Positions 30,729 through 40,708 are shown, counted from the stretch's first letter. The stretch is DNA of 64,000 nucleotides from Leuconostoc mesenteroides subsp. mesenteroides (GCA_009676745.1 CP046062.1:1039501-1103500); one strand, 5' to 3'. A program made the numbers and translations. The notes: generated from the letters alone by a model not told the origin.

Positions 30729-31610
30729 ATGTCGAAATCATATCGCGGTTCAATCGTATTCACGATTGCAGCTGTGGCAGTTGTTGCAGCGCTTGGAACA
30801 GCGTATGCAATGCGCGATAAAAGTGCGTCAAATACGTCAATCACTGCAGTTGGGTCAACTGCTTTACAGCCACTGGTTGAAGCTGCTGGTGAGGAATACG
30901 CTAAAGATAATCTTGGTACCTTTATCAATGTTCAGGGTGGTGGAACAGGCACAGGACTGAGTCAAGTGTCGCAAGGTGCTGTTGACATTGGTAATTCTGA
31001 TGTATTTGCTGAAGAAAAAGATGGTATTGATGCTAAAGCGTTAATTGATCATCAGGTTGCGGTTGTCGGTATTGCGCCACTATTGAATAAACACAACGGT
31101 GTCAAAAATTTGACAACTAAACAGCTCATTTCTATCTTTACCGGAAAGGTAACGAATTGGAAAGAGGTTGGTGGTAATGATCAAAAAATCGTCATCATTA
31201 ACCGTGCAGCTGGATCAGGGACACGTGCCACTTTTGAACAGTGGGGATTGAATGGTGCACAAAGTACAGAGGCACAGGAGCAAGATTCTTCAGGAATGGT
31301 TCGTTCAATTGTTAGCACGACACCAGGGGCTATCTCGTATGCAGCCTTTGGTTATATTGATGCCAGTGTGGTAGCGCCTAAAGTTAATGGTGTAAAACCT
31401 ACTAAACAGAATGTCGTTTCTGGAAAATATGCCATTTGGTCGTATGAACATGTTTACACTAAAGGAAAACCCTCCGAACCTGTAGCTAAGTTTTTAAACT
31501 ATTTAACTTCCGAAAAGGTTCAATCAACACTTGTATCAAAACTAGGATACATATCAATACATGACATGAAGATTAGTCGTGACGTAAATGGTCAAGTAAC
31601 TAGAAAATAA
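30729..31610 (+). CDS. pstS: Phosphate ABC transporter substrate-binding protein, copy 2
   Basis: This second phosphate receptor is the first gene of the pst operon. It shares with copy 1 the motifs GSTALQPL, GGGTGTGLSQV, NSDVFAEEKDGID and GSGTRA. Its N-terminus has a hydrophobic helix (about residues 10-28) and no cysteine, so again no lipobox. I chose ATG 30729, seven bases after GGGAGG; ATG 30723 and TTG 30714 are too close to that site. The two copies look like an old duplication, because identity is moderate and spread along the whole length. Confidence 0.93.
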   Translation: MSKSYRGSIVFTIAAVAVVAALGTAYAMRDKSASNTSITAVGSTALQPLVEAAGEEYAKDNLGTFINVQGGGTGTGLSQVSQGAVDIGNSDVFAEEKDGIDAKALIDHQVAVVGIAPLLNKHNGVKNLTTKQLISIFTGKVTNWKEVGGNDQKIVIINRAAGSGTRATFEQWGLNGAQSTEAQEQDSSGMVRSIVSTTPGAISYAAFGYIDASVVAPKVNGVKPTKQNVVSGKYAIWSYEHVYTKGKPSEPVAKFLNYLTSEKVQSTLVSKLGYISIHDMKISRDVNGQVTRK

Positions 31611-31662
31611 ACATATTTCTTGTTCGAAAATATTATATTTCGACACGTACGTTGGAGAGAAA

Positions 31663-32586
31663 ATGGATAACATTACAAAAAAACTTATGCAAAAATCTGA
31701 ATCCACGCATAAGGACACGATTGGTCGTGCTGTTAGTTTAACGGCACTAGCCTTAATTGGTATTGTGGTTGTGGCAATATTTGCCTTTGTTCTGAGTCGC
31801 GGGCTTTCAACATTCTTTAGAGATGGTGTTAGTGTCAAAGACTTTCTATTCGGAACAACATGGAATCCGTCTGTAACCAACCCAGAAACCAATCAGCCTT
31901 ATATTGGTGCATTGCCAATGATCATTGGTTCATTTTTAGTAACCTTTTTAGCTGCGATAGTTGCCACACCATTTGCAATTGGAACATCTTTGTTGATGAC
32001 TGAAATAGCGCAAAAGCGTGGTGCAAAAATTATGCAACCAATTATTGAATTGTTAGTCGGTATTCCGTCAGTTGTATACGGATTTATTGGTTTAACAGTC
32101 GTTGTTCCTTTTATACGAAATATAACTGGTGGCTCTGGTTTTGGTATTTTGTCTGGAACAATCGTTTTGTTTGTTATGATTTTGCCAACAATCACTTCGA
32201 TGACCGTGGACACATTAAAATCAGTTCCACGTTACTATCGAGAATCTGCTCTAGCAATTGGTGCTACACGTTGGCAAATGATTTATAAAGTTATTTTACG
32301 TTCAGCAACACCGGGTATTATGACGGCAATTGTGTTTGGTATGGCACGTGCGTTTGGTGAAGCATTAGCTGTTCAAATGGTTATAGGTAATGCTGCATTA
32401 ATGCCTACAGGATTAGCTACTCCAGCATCTACCTTAACATCTGTTTTGACTATGGGTATCGGAAATACAGTTATGGGCTCACTACAAAACGATGTTTTGT
32501 GGACCTTGGCCATGATTCTATTGTTGATGTCATTGGTATTTAATTTGATTGTTCGTGCAATTGGACGTAGAGGAGCGATGAAATAA
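31663..32586 (+). CDS. pstC: Phosphate ABC transporter permease PstC
   Basis: This is one of the two membrane subunits of the high-affinity phosphate importer. It has 307 residues with about six helices; the EAA-type loop near YYRESALAIGATRWQM contacts the ATPase, and GRGLSTFF-like and VYGFIGLTVVVPF segments are typical of PstC. GGAGAG precedes the ATG. Its stop overlaps the pstA start (TAATG). Confidence 0.93.
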   Translation: MDNITKKLMQKSESTHKDTIGRAVSLTALALIGIVVVAIFAFVLSRGLSTFFRDGVSVKDFLFGTTWNPSVTNPETNQPYIGALPMIIGSFLVTFLAAIVATPFAIGTSLLMTEIAQKRGAKIMQPIIELLVGIPSVVYGFIGLTVVVPFIRNITGGSGFGILSGTIVLFVMILPTITSMTVDTLKSVPRYYRESALAIGATRWQMIYKVILRSATPGIMTAIVFGMARAFGEALAVQMVIGNAALMPTGLATPASTLTSVLTMGIGNTVMGSLQNDVLWTLAMILLLMSLVFNLIVRAIGRRGAMK

Positions 32587-33470
32587 TGAATGCAAAAACT
32601 GCTGATAAAATTGCAACAGGCGTTATTTACGCTATTTCTGGCATTGTCGCTTTAATTTTGTTTGCGATGCTGGCTTTTATTCTTGTACAAGGCGTACCAC
32701 ATTTATCATGGCACTTCTTAACCTCTCCAGCACGGGCATTTGAAGCAGGTGGTGGTATTGGAATACAACTTTTTAATTCTTTCTACTTGTTAATTTTGGC
32801 GATGTTGATTAGCTTTCCGATTGCGCTGGGTGCAGCAATTTATCTTAATGAATACGCGCAAAAAAATCATTTTACAGCAATCATACGTACAGCCATTGAA
32901 ATATTAAGTTCTTTGCCTTCTGTTGTTGTTGGTTTATTTGGATTCTTACTTTTCGTTGTACAATTTAAATTAGGTTTTTCAATTTTGTCTGGTGCAATTG
33001 CGCTAACTTTGTTTAATTTACCTCTTTTGACACGTTCAATTGAAACGAGTTTAGCACAAATTCCTGATTTACAACGTGAAGCGGGGGCAGCACTTGGTTT
33101 ATCACGATGGGAAACGGTTTTGCATGTCATTCTACCTGCAGCTGTTCCATCAATTGTGACGGGTGTGGTTCTATCTGCCGGGCGAGTGTTTGGTGAAGCC
33201 GCAGCTCTAATTTATACTGCGGGACAATCCGCTCCAGCTTTAGACTTTTCCGACTGGAACCCATTCAACATTTCGAGCCCTTTGAATCCAATGCGACCGG
33301 CAGAAACATTAGCCGTACATATTTGGAAAATTAATTCTGAAGGTATTATGCCTGATGTGAGTGCCGTGTCAGCAGGGGCTTCTGCCGTTTTGATTATTGT
33401 TGTGTTGCTGTTCAACTTTAGCGCACGAAAATTAGGTATGAAGCTTTATAAGAAGTTAACGAGTGCGTGA
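32586..33470 (+). CDS. pstA: Phosphate ABC transporter permease PstA
   Basis: This is the second membrane subunit of the phosphate importer, 294 residues with about six helices. The ATPase-contact loop is LQREAGAALGLSRWETV, and SLPSVVVGLFGF and AGRVFGEAAALIYTAG are conserved PstA segments. It is coupled to pstC by a one-base overlap, and its stop lies seven bases before pstB1. Confidence 0.93.
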   Translation: MNAKTADKIATGVIYAISGIVALILFAMLAFILVQGVPHLSWHFLTSPARAFEAGGGIGIQLFNSFYLLILAMLISFPIALGAAIYLNEYAQKNHFTAIIRTAIEILSSLPSVVVGLFGFLLFVVQFKLGFSILSGAIALTLFNLPLLTRSIETSLAQIPDLQREAGAALGLSRWETVLHVILPAAVPSIVTGVVLSAGRVFGEAAALIYTAGQSAPALDFSDWNPFNISSPLNPMRPAETLAVHIWKINSEGIMPDVSAVSAGASAVLIIVVLLFNFSARKLGMKLYKKLTSA

Positions 33471-33477
33471 GGCCATT

Positions 33478-34320
33478 ATGATAAATTCAAATACAGATCT
33501 TAAACCAGCTAGTGAGTTCATTAGAGAAAATGCACCAGAGCGTTTTATTTATAACATGGATACTGAAAAACATGAAATTGCTCTGTCAACACACGATTTG
33601 CAAGTTTTTTATGGTGATAACCTTGCCTTGAGTGAAGGGGACCTGCAGTTTGAGCGTTATAAAATTACGAGTTTGGTTGGTGCTTCTGGATCAGGAAAAT
33701 CAACATTTTTACGTTCACTAAACCGTATGAATGATGGTGTTGCTACCGTTAATGGTAACATTATGTATCGTGGTTTGGATATCAATACAAAAAAAATAGA
33801 TGTTTATGAAATGCGTCGACATATCGGCATGGTATTTCAACGCCCTAATCCTTTTGCTAAGTCAATTTATGACAATATAACCTTTGCACTAACAAGCCGA
33901 GGTAACTACACTAAGGAGCAACTGGATGAAGTAGTTGAAACTAGCTTAAAACAAGCTGCTTTGTGGGATCAAGTTAAAGATGAATTAAATAAATCGGCAC
34001 TAGCATTATCCGGTGGGCAAGCACAGCGACTAGTGATTGCTCGTGCATTAGCATTAAAGCCTGATATTTTGTTGTTAGATGAGCCTTCGAGTGCGCTAGA
34101 CCCTATATCATCTGCTCAGGTTGAAGATACACTACTCAAATTAAAAGATCAGTATACAATTATTATTGTCACTCACAACATGCAACAAGCAGCTCGAATT
34201 AGTGATTATACAGCTTTCTTTCATATGGGTAAGGTCATTGAATATGATTTAACACGAAAAATATTTACGCGACCAAAAGTAGCACTTACAAACGATTACA
34301 TATCAGGTAACTTTGGATGA
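33478..34320 (+). CDS. pstB: Phosphate ABC transporter ATP-binding protein, copy 1
   Basis: This ATPase subunit has Walker [10 protein letters not shown], the PstB-type RSLNRMND after it, Q-loop MVFQRPNPF, signature LSGGQAQR and Walker [12 protein letters not shown]. An extra N-terminal stretch of about 35 residues precedes the ATPase core. ATG 33478 is chosen because TGAGG lies five bases upstream; an earlier in-frame GTG at 33463 would overlap pstA. It overlaps pstB2 by four bases. Confidence 0.92.
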   Translation: MINSNTDLKPASEFIRENAPERFIYNMDTEKHEIALSTHDLQVFYGDNLALSEGDLQFERYKITSLVGASGSGKSTFLRSLNRMNDGVATVNGNIMYRGLDINTKKIDVYEMRRHIGMVFQRPNPFAKSIYDNITFALTSRGNYTKEQLDEVVETSLKQAALWDQVKDELNKSALALSGGQAQRLVIARALALKPDILLLDEPSSALDPISSAQVEDTLLKLKDQYTIIIVTHNMQQAARISDYTAFFHMGKVIEYDLTRKIFTRPKVALTNDYISGNFG

Positions 34321-35087
34321 CAGATAATAAAGAAAAAACAATTTTATCAACCCGCGATGTACATCTTTGGTACGCTAAGAAAGAGGCACTGTATGGTATT
34401 GACTTAGATTTCCCAGAAAAGGGGATTACTGCGTTAATCGGCCCTTCCGGATCAGGGAAATCAACATACCTACGTGCAATTAATCGTATGCATGATTTAG
34501 AAGATAATGTCACAGTGACAGGGTCTTTCAAATTTAAAGATACGGATATCTATGCACCCACAACTGATACAGTTGACCTACGCAAACGTATTGGAATGGT
34601 CTTTCAACAGCCTAATCCGTTTCCGTTTTCAACTTATGAAAATGTGGCATTCGGTTTGCGACTGGCTGGAGTCAAAGATAAAGCTATCTTGGACGAAGCA
34701 GTTGAAAAAGCTTTAAAACAATCTTCTGTTTGGGATGAAGTGAAGGATAATTTACATAAGTCAGCTCTTGGATTATCCGGTGGCCAACAGCAACGTGTTT
34801 CGATAGCACGTGTTTTGGCTACATCTCCAGAACTTTTACTGTTAGACGAACCTACGTCTGCGTTAGATCCAGTTTCTAGTCACAATATTGAAGAAACTTT
34901 ATTAAAACTACGAGATGATTATGCAATGATTATTGTGACACATTCGATGTCACAAGCATCACGAATTTCTGATCGTACAGCCTTTTTCTTGAGTGGTGAC
35001 TTAATTGAAGTTGATGATACAAAGCACATTTTCTTAGATCCATCAAAAAAAGAAACACAAGATTATGTTTCGGGTCGTTTTGGCTAA
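34317..35087 (+). CDS. pstB: Phosphate ABC transporter ATP-binding protein, copy 2
   Basis: This second PstB of 256 residues has Walker [20 protein letters not shown]-loop [10 protein letters not shown], signature LSGGQQQR and Walker [12 protein letters not shown]. Tandem pstB genes are common in Lactobacillales. The two could form a heterodimer or act as alternatives. ATGA overlap with pstB1. Confidence 0.92.
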   Translation: MTDNKEKTILSTRDVHLWYAKKEALYGIDLDFPEKGITALIGPSGSGKSTYLRAINRMHDLEDNVTVTGSFKFKDTDIYAPTTDTVDLRKRIGMVFQQPNPFPFSTYENVAFGLRLAGVKDKAILDEAVEKALKQSSVWDEVKDNLHKSALGLSGGQQQRVSIARVLATSPELLLLDEPTSALDPVSSHNIEETLLKLRDDYAMIIVTHSMSQASRISDRTAFFLSGDLIEVDDTKHIFLDPSKKETQDYVSGRFG

Positions 35088-35145
35088 TTTACACAATTTT
35101 GATACAGAACAGTTATAATATAATAAAGTTGAAGGAGGTTTCACT

Positions 35146-35820
35146 ATGCGTCGATTATTTGATGAAGAATTAGCAGATTTAGATAGCTCATTTACAGAAA
35201 TGGGTATGCTTGTTTCACAAACTATTCAAAAAGCGGTACAATCATTCGTTGACCATGACCGTGAAGGGGCTCGTAAGATCTTAGAGAACGACCACCAAAT
35301 TAATGAGCGCGAGGCGGCTATTGAAAAGAAAACTTTCGAAATGATAGCTTTGTATCAGCCAGTAACTACTGATTTACGTGAAATTGTTACGATCTTAAAG
35401 GCTGTGTCAGTGCTTGAGCGTATGGGAGACCAAGCACGTAATATTGCAAATTCAACAATACGTGTCAAAGGTACCAAACATATTGCTAGTGTTGAACAAG
35501 AATTGGGTGAAATGGGCGAGATGGTTGCTACTATGGTTTCAGAGGTCATGGATTACTATGTAAAAAATGATGCTCTTGGTGCTGAAGCAATTGCTGATAA
35601 AAATAGTGTACTTACACACAGCGCAGCTAAAGTTCGAACAGATTCAGTTAATGGTATGAAAGAGGATGCCGAATTGGTTGACTCAGCAGCAGACTATCTA
35701 GTGATTGCAGGATATTTGAAGCGAATTGGCGATTATACGACAGATATTGCTGAGTGGATTGTGTACAAAAGGACAGGGAAAATTATTGAATTAAATCCTG
35801 GTTATAATTTCTTTATATAA
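35146..35820 (+). CDS. phoU: Phosphate signalling protein PhoU
   Basis: PhoU is a helical regulator linking Pst transport to PhoR activity. The 224 residues have two three-helix repeats, with metal-binding motifs ERMGDQARNIAN in the first and KRIGDYTTDIAEW in the second (E/KRxGDxxxxxA/E). GGAGG lies upstream of ATG 35146. It closes the pst operon and is followed by a terminator. Confidence 0.95.
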   Translation: MRRLFDEELADLDSSFTEMGMLVSQTIQKAVQSFVDHDREGARKILENDHQINEREAAIEKKTFEMIALYQPVTTDLREIVTILKAVSVLERMGDQARNIANSTIRVKGTKHIASVEQELGEMGEMVATMVSEVMDYYVKNDALGAEAIADKNSVLTHSAAKVRTDSVNGMKEDAELVDSAADYLVIAGYLKRIGDYTTDIAEWIVYKRTGKIIELNPGYNFFI

Positions 35821-35832
35821 AATTTCTTTTAT

Positions 35833-35866
35833 TAAAAGGCGCGACAGTTATGTCGTGCCTTTTAAT
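35833..35866 (+). terminator. Terminator of the pst-phoU operon
   Basis: AAAAGGCGCGACA pairs with TGTCGTGCCTTTT around a GTTA-type loop, ending in a T-rich run. Confidence 0.85.
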
Positions 35867-35899
35867 TTACTAATAATTTGTGGGGAATTTGAATCCTGA

Positions 35900-37000
35900 T
35901 TATAGTAAAATAATTCCCACTGCAATGAAGAGAACTAAAAAAATTAGATTGAGTAGGGTAAAAGTTTTGAAGAATTGAAAATTTGAACGATTTTGAGAAT
36001 AACCAGTGTATTGTCTTAAGGCGAGCAAATTAGCTAAGGAAGCAATAATAGTGCCTAGACCACCAACACTGACACCTAGAAATAATGGGTAGACGTGGTT
36101 TGTGAATTTGGATAATAATACAGCAGCAGGGACATTACTAATCAATTGACTTGTAATGATAGTTGATAAAAAAGTTGATAAAACATTATCTGTGTGGATA
36201 GTAATCAATTCGTGAACAAAGTCAATACGACTGATAGCGCCAACAATTATGAAAAAATTGATGAACGTCAGTATTACGGCGTAGTCAACACGTTTAAATA
36301 CATTTTTACTGAGCATTAGCCCACTGAGTAGGCTAATAAACAAAGATAATGTTATAGGAATGACTGACAATATACCGAGCAATATTACTATACTTGCTAG
36401 TAATAGCCACACTGTTTTTTTCTTGTTTATGTATATTATATTTGAACTTAGTTTTTTAATTTGTTCATTTTTAATAAATAAAGTACAGAAAAACAAAGAA
36501 ATTAGTGAAATCAAACCAAAAGGAATGCTCATTCCTAAAAAATCAATGGGACTTAATTTATAAAAAGAAGCAATATAAATGTTTTGTGGATTACCAAAAG
36601 GTGTGAATGAACTTCCAAGATTAGCGTAGATGGTTAACAAACTAATAGAGAGTATTTTGGGAAGTGGGAGATACTGACTAATATTAAAGAAAATAGGAAT
36701 AAGCGTTAGGATAGCTACATCGTTTGTAAAAAACATCGAGCCAAAAAACGAACAGAGTAAAAGAACCAGAAGAACTAAGCGTGTAGAATGGCATTTTGAA
36801 ACAATGAAATTGGCAATGAATTTTAAGATTCCTAAATCTTGATAGATGGCAATCATAATTAACAAAGATAATAAGGAAATAATGGTTTTGAAGTCGATGT
36901 CTGTTGCTTTTACCTGACCAAAACACAAAGATAAGATGGATAATATGAATGTTATGAAAAAGGTTTTATCAGTTAAAATACCTTTCAATGTATTAAGCAT
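35900..37000 (-). CDS. SLC13/ArsB-type anion permease
   Basis: This 366-residue protein is almost entirely hydrophobic helices (about ten). Its pattern fits the ArsB/NhaD/SLC13 ion-transporter superfamily: FFTNDVAILTLIPI and the related second-half segment SQLISNVPAAVLLSKF are the paired membrane-entry motifs with a conserved Asn-Asp or Asn-Val-Pro. Substrate could be arsenite, citrate, sulfate or another anion; no arsR or arsC gene is nearby, so I do not name it arsB. It looks AT-rich beside its neighbours and has an unexplained 370-base stretch upstream, which may suggest insertion into this region. Confidence 0.78.
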   Translation of the reverse strand: MLNTLKGILTDKTFFITFILSILSLCFGQVKATDIDFKTIISLLSLLIMIAIYQDLGILKFIANFIVSKCHSTRLVLLVLLLCSFFGSMFFTNDVAILTLIPIFFNISQYLPLPKILSISLLTIYANLGSSFTPFGNPQNIYIASFYKLSPIDFLGMSIPFGLISLISLFFCTLFIKNEQIKKLSSNIIYINKKKTVWLLLASIVILLGILSVIPITLSLFISLLSGLMLSKNVFKRVDYAVILTFINFFIIVGAISRIDFVHELITIHTDNVLSTFLSTIITSQLISNVPAAVLLSKFTNHVYPLFLGVSVGGLGTIIASLANLLALRQYTGYSQNRSNFQFFKTFTLLNLIFLVLFIAVGIILL

Positions 37001-37083
37001 AGATTATTGCAGCCCCATATAACATGGGAATAAATTGACGTTGCATAAAGAATTCCCCGTATACTTTCAAATAATGTTAATAT

Positions 37084-37188
37084 TTCATGCCATTGTCCGT
37101 TTTTCATCAACACAATGTGATTGTCAGAAAGTGGTTTGGCATCATGAATAGTTACAATAGTATCAAATCTGCAAAGCCATAAACATAG
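37084..37188 (-). pseudogene. Possible relic of an ABC-type ATPase C-terminus
   Basis: The 37001-37370 stretch has no complete gene. On the minus strand a frame without a start codon reads DTIVTIHDAKPLSD, then HIVLMKNGQWHE. This resembles the switch-His and following strand of ABC ATPases (VTHD...ADHIVLMKNG). No Walker A or signature motif is present. The resemblance is short and could be chance. The rest of this stretch holds only the yvlD promoter and a cre-like site. Confidence 0.3.
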
Positions 37189-37269
37189 TTAGGCGAAATT
37201 TAATTAAATACTTAATATTATTAGATAATAAAGTAAGACAGAATTTTGGATAGTTACTTTTAAGTACAT

Positions 37270-37300
37270 TTGACAAACTATCTAAGATATTTGTTATAAT
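37270..37300 (+). promoter_or_regulatory. Promoter of the yvlD-hprK-gpsA-galU operon
   Basis: A perfect TTGACA (37270-37275) and TATAAT (37295-37300) with a 19-base spacer. The start site would be near 37307. Confidence 0.65.
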
Positions 37301-37330
37301 GGAATTATTGAAAGCTTACTATATCAATAT

Positions 37331-37344
37331 GGTAAACGTTTTCA
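37331..37344. promoter_or_regulatory. cre-like site (CcpA) in the hprK operon leader
   Basis: GGTAAACGTTTTCA matches the TGWAARCGYTWNCW cre consensus at 13 of 14 positions (first base G). It lies about 25 bases downstream of the predicted transcription start, a position where CcpA normally blocks elongation. Confidence 0.55.
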
Positions 37345-37370
37345 AAAAATTATAAGTAATGGAGAATTTA

Positions 37371-37727
37371 ATGCAATTTATTGTTCGTTTAGCGATAAAC
37401 ATGCTAACCTTTCTACTTTTATCAATGATTTTCCCATCAGGATTTCGGGTAGATAGCTGGGATGCAGCATTATTGGCAGCATTTGTATTATCGATATTAA
37501 ATGCCATCATTAAACCAATTTTAACAATTTTGGCGTTACCGTTAACAATTTTAACATTTGGATTTTTTGCTATTGTTGTTAATGCAATGTTATTGGAAGT
37601 TACCGCTGATCTTGTTGGTGGATTTGAATTTTCAAGTTTTGGCTGGGCAATGATTATTGCATTTATTGTTTCCATTATTAACACGTTTTTGACAAAAGAT
37701 TTGCATGTGCAAGTAGAAAGACATTAA
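37371..37727 (+). CDS. YvlD/holin-IV-family small membrane protein
   Basis: This 118-residue protein has about four hydrophobic helices. The segments ILNAIIKPILTILALPLTILTFG are the signature of the YvlD family, annotated as phage-holin superfamily IV although members sit in housekeeping operons. ATG 37371 is preceded by GGAG six bases away; ATG 37359 overlaps that site. The stop is one base before hprK. In Lactobacillales this gene commonly sits just before hprK. Function unknown. Confidence 0.8.
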   Translation: MQFIVRLAINMLTFLLLSMIFPSGFRVDSWDAALLAAFVLSILNAIIKPILTILALPLTILTFGFFAIVVNAMLLEVTADLVGGFEFSSFGWAMIIAFIVSIINTFLTKDLHVQVERH

Positions 37728-37728
37728 G

Positions 37729-38694
37729 ATGGCACAAAATTCAGTAACAGTAAAACAATTAGTAGAAAATACCCGACTAAAGATTGTTGCCGGTGATCAG
37801 TATCTAGACCGAGAAATCACTACTTCAGATATTTCTCGTCCTGGATTAGAGATGACAGGGTATTTCAATTATTATGCACCAGAAAGAATTCAGTTACTTG
37901 GAATTACTGAAACATCATTTTCTGAGCGCATGAGTCATGATGAACTATTATTAGTATTTCGTCGTATGGCAGATGAAAAAACCCCAGCATTCGTTATTTC
38001 AACTGGATTACCAATAAGTGATGAATTAAGTCAAGCAGCTGATGAAGCACATATCCCGATTTTATCATCAACCTTAACCTCTTCAAGAATTTTATCCAAC
38101 ATGACGTATTATTTGGGTGGTGAACTTGCACCACGTAAAAATGTGCATGGTGTTTTGATTGATGTTCACGGATTAGGCGTTTTAATTACTGGTGACGCAG
38201 GCATTGGTAAGACAGAATCAGCCTTGGAATTAATTCAACAAGGGAAAGCGCGTTTGGTCGCTGATGATCGCGTAGACATTTATCAAGAAGATGAAGAACG
38301 GCTGATTGGCGAACCAAACGGTGTATTACGTAATATGATGGAAGTACGTGGTGTCGGAATAATTGATGTTCAGCAAGTTTATGGTGCTGTATCTGTTCGA
38401 TCACATGCTACAATTGCATTAAACATCCATTTATCTAATGGTAAAATAGGTGAAGCTAATTTTGACCGTTTAGGTGATGATAATGATTCCTTAGAAATCT
38501 TAGGTGTTAAGATTAAACGAATGGTTGTGCCAGTGACACCTGGTAGAAATACTGCCAGTGTGATTGATGCAGCCTCAGTTAAGTTCCGTACAGCGAACAT
38601 GGGTATTGATGCGCTGAAGACATTGGAAGAGCGTATGACTGCCGAAATGGAAAAAAATGAAAAAATCGATGCAAGGGACGAGAAAAATGACTAA
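37729..38694 (+). CDS. hprK: HPr kinase/phosphorylase
   Basis: HprK phosphorylates Ser46 of HPr and removes the phosphate, setting carbon catabolite control through CcpA. The P-loop GDAGIGKTE lies near residues 155-163 and the HprK signature MEVRGVGIIDV near 204. At 321 residues it is complete, and an acidic-basic tail extends past the usual end. Its 3' end overlaps gpsA by eight bases. The lgt gene, normally between hprK and gpsA in Lactobacillales, is missing. Confidence 0.96.
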   Translation: MAQNSVTVKQLVENTRLKIVAGDQYLDREITTSDISRPGLEMTGYFNYYAPERIQLLGITETSFSERMSHDELLLVFRRMADEKTPAFVISTGLPISDELSQAADEAHIPILSSTLTSSRILSNMTYYLGGELAPRKNVHGVLIDVHGLGVLITGDAGIGKTESALELIQQGKARLVADDRVDIYQEDEERLIGEPNGVLRNMMEVRGVGIIDVQQVYGAVSVRSHATIALNIHLSNGKIGEANFDRLGDDNDSLEILGVKIKRMVVPVTPGRNTASVIDAASVKFRTANMGIDALKTLEERMTAEMEKNEKIDARDEKND

Positions 38695-39697
38695 AATAGC
38701 CGTATTGGGCGGTGGCTCTTGGGGCACGGCGTTAGCTAACGTTGCTGCAGAAAATAATAATGATGTGCGTTTATGGACACGTACAGCGACACAAGCAGAT
38801 GAAATAAACAGTCAACATACCAACCAAAAGTATTTGCCAGACGCAGAGCTATCATCTGAGTTAATGGCCACCAGTAACATGGCCTTAGCAGTGATGGATG
38901 CTGAAATTGTTTTAACAGTTGTTCCTACTAAAGTTGTACGAGAAGTTGCACGTCAGTTAGCTGACGTTTTGAATAAACAAGATCATCCAGTAATTTTGGC
39001 CCATGCTACTAAAGGTTTAGAGCAAGTAACTTATAAGCGTGTGTCGGAGATGCTTGCTGAAGAAATACCTTCAAAGTATCGCTCCACGTTGGCGATGATT
39101 TCTGGACCATCGCATGCAGAAGATGTTATCAAGCATGATTTAACATCTGTATCGATTGCTTCTGAAGATGAAGAAGCTGCTGAGTTATTACAGCAAGTAT
39201 TTGCTAACAATTCATTTAGACCTTATACGAACCATGATTTGTTAGGATCAGAACTGGCAGCAGCCCTAAAAAATATTATCGCCATTGGATCAGGCGCATT
39301 AATAGGATTAGGCTATGGTGCTAATGCACAGGCTGCTTTACTGACACGTGGTTTATCAGAAATGCGCGCCCTAGGGCAAGCAATGGGAGCGCAGCCCGAA
39401 ACATTTTTGGGACTTGCAGGCATTGGTGATTTAATCGTTACTGGTATGTCACCAAACTCCAGAAATTATCGTGCTGGAAAACAGCTGGGTGAAGGAAAGA
39501 GCTTGCAAGAGATTCAAGATGAAATGGGCATGGTTATAGAAGGTGTTAGCACAACAAAAGCAGTATATGAATTTTCGCAACATCATCATATGGAGATGCC
39601 TATCACAGCCAGTATTTATCGTATATTATATGAAAATGAGCCATTACGAGATGCAATTAACGACCTAATGAGTCGTCCTTTGCGTAGTGAAGATTAG
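38687..39697 (+). CDS. gpsA: Glycerol-3-phosphate dehydrogenase [NAD(P)+]
   Basis: GpsA reduces dihydroxyacetone phosphate to glycerol 3-phosphate for phospholipid synthesis. The N-terminal dinucleotide motif is [12 protein letters not shown] at residues 5-16. The catalytic Lys lies in the [12 protein letters not shown] segment and [16 protein letters not shown] is conserved. I chose ATG 38687, eight bases after AAGGGA. It overlaps hprK by eight bases and is followed by galU 23 bases on. Confidence 0.96.
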   Translation: MTKIAVLGGGSWGTALANVAAENNNDVRLWTRTATQADEINSQHTNQKYLPDAELSSELMATSNMALAVMDAEIVLTVVPTKVVREVARQLADVLNKQDHPVILAHATKGLEQVTYKRVSEMLAEEIPSKYRSTLAMISGPSHAEDVIKHDLTSVSIASEDEEAAELLQQVFANNSFRPYTNHDLLGSELAAALKNIIAIGSGALIGLGYGANAQAALLTRGLSEMRALGQAMGAQPETFLGLAGIGDLIVTGMSPNSRNYRAGKQLGEGKSLQEIQDEMGMVIEGVSTTKAVYEFSQHHHMEMPITASIYRILYENEPLRDAINDLMSRPLRSED

Positions 39698-39720
39698 AAA
39701 AAGATAAAGAGGAAAAAATC

Positions 39721-40596
39721 ATGAAACCAGTACGTAAAGCTATTATTCCAGCAGCCGGATTGGGCACACGTTTTTTGCCAGCAACTAAGGCATTAGCTAA
39801 GGAAATGTTGCCAATCGTTGACACACCAACGATTGAATATATCGTGCGTGAAGCAATTGAATCTGGTATTGAAGATATCGTGATTGTTGATGGTAAGTCA
39901 AAACGTTCTATTGAGGACCATTTTGATTCTAACCCAGAATTAGAGAATAATTTACGTGAAAAAGGAAAGGATGAACTATTAAAGCTTGTTGAGGAAACAA
40001 CAGATATTAATATGTACTTCATCCGTCAATCACATCCTAAAGGTCTCGGTGATGCCGTATTGACTGCTAAGGCGTTTATTGGTGACGAACCGTTTGTGGT
40101 TTTGCTAGGTGATGACTTGATGCAAGATGAAGTACCATTGACAAAACAACTAATCCAACGTTACGAAGAAACTGGTGAATCAACGTTAGCGGTCATGAAA
40201 GTACCGCACGATCAAGTATCCGAATACGGTGTAATAGATCCAGCCGCACAAGTTGATAAAGGTGGACTATACCGTGTAAAGAGTTTTGTTGAAAAGCCAA
40301 AGCCAGAGGATGCACCTTCCGATCTAGCAATTATTGGGCGTTACCTTTTGACCCCTGAAATTTTCGAAGAGCTAGAAAGAACAAAACCTGGTAAAGGAAA
40401 TGAAATACAATTGACTGACGCTATTGACTCATTGAACAACCGTCAGCACGTATATGCGCATGAATTCAAGGGTAGTCGTTATGATATTGGTTCAAAAATT
40501 GGATTCTTGGAAACAAACATTGAATTCGGTTTAAAGCATCCGCAAACGAAAGATGCTTTGCGTGCGTATATTAAAGAATTGGCATCAAAGTTGTAA
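39721..40596 (+). CDS. galU: UTP--glucose-1-phosphate uridylyltransferase
   Basis: GalU makes UDP-glucose from UTP and glucose 1-phosphate, feeding glycolipid, wall polymer and exopolysaccharide synthesis. The N-terminal nucleotide motif is [21 protein letters not shown] (about residues 11-31), with LLGDDLMQ in the middle and [10 protein letters not shown] later. At 291 residues it is complete. The pgm gene that supplies glucose 1-phosphate is 5 kb downstream. Confidence 0.96.
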   Translation: MKPVRKAIIPAAGLGTRFLPATKALAKEMLPIVDTPTIEYIVREAIESGIEDIVIVDGKSKRSIEDHFDSNPELENNLREKGKDELLKLVEETTDINMYFIRQSHPKGLGDAVLTAKAFIGDEPFVVLLGDDLMQDEVPLTKQLIQRYEETGESTLAVMKVPHDQVSEYGVIDPAAQVDKGGLYRVKSFVEKPKPEDAPSDLAIIGRYLLTPEIFEELERTKPGKGNEIQLTDAIDSLNNRQHVYAHEFKGSRYDIGSKIGFLETNIEFGLKHPQTKDALRAYIKELASKL

Positions 40597-40598
40597 TT

Positions 40599-40631
40599 AA
40601 AAAAACAGGAGAAATACTTCCTGTTTTTTTA
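40599..40631 (+). terminator. Terminator after galU
   Basis: AAAAAACAGGA pairs with TCCTGTTTTTT around a GAAATACT-type loop. Confidence 0.83.
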
Positions 40632-40708
40632 AATCAGATGATACACTCGACAAGGGGTACATAATCGAGTACAATTGGTGTTAACAAAAAGTAAGTAAAG
40701 GGGTAAAT

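Noticed and set aside
35900-37000. Arsenite efflux pump ArsB
   Set aside because: The superfamily fits, but there is no arsR, arsC or arsA nearby and the substrate residues cannot be judged by eye.
37371-37727. Prophage holin
   Set aside because: The YvlD family carries a holin label but occurs in housekeeping operons, and no other phage gene is near.
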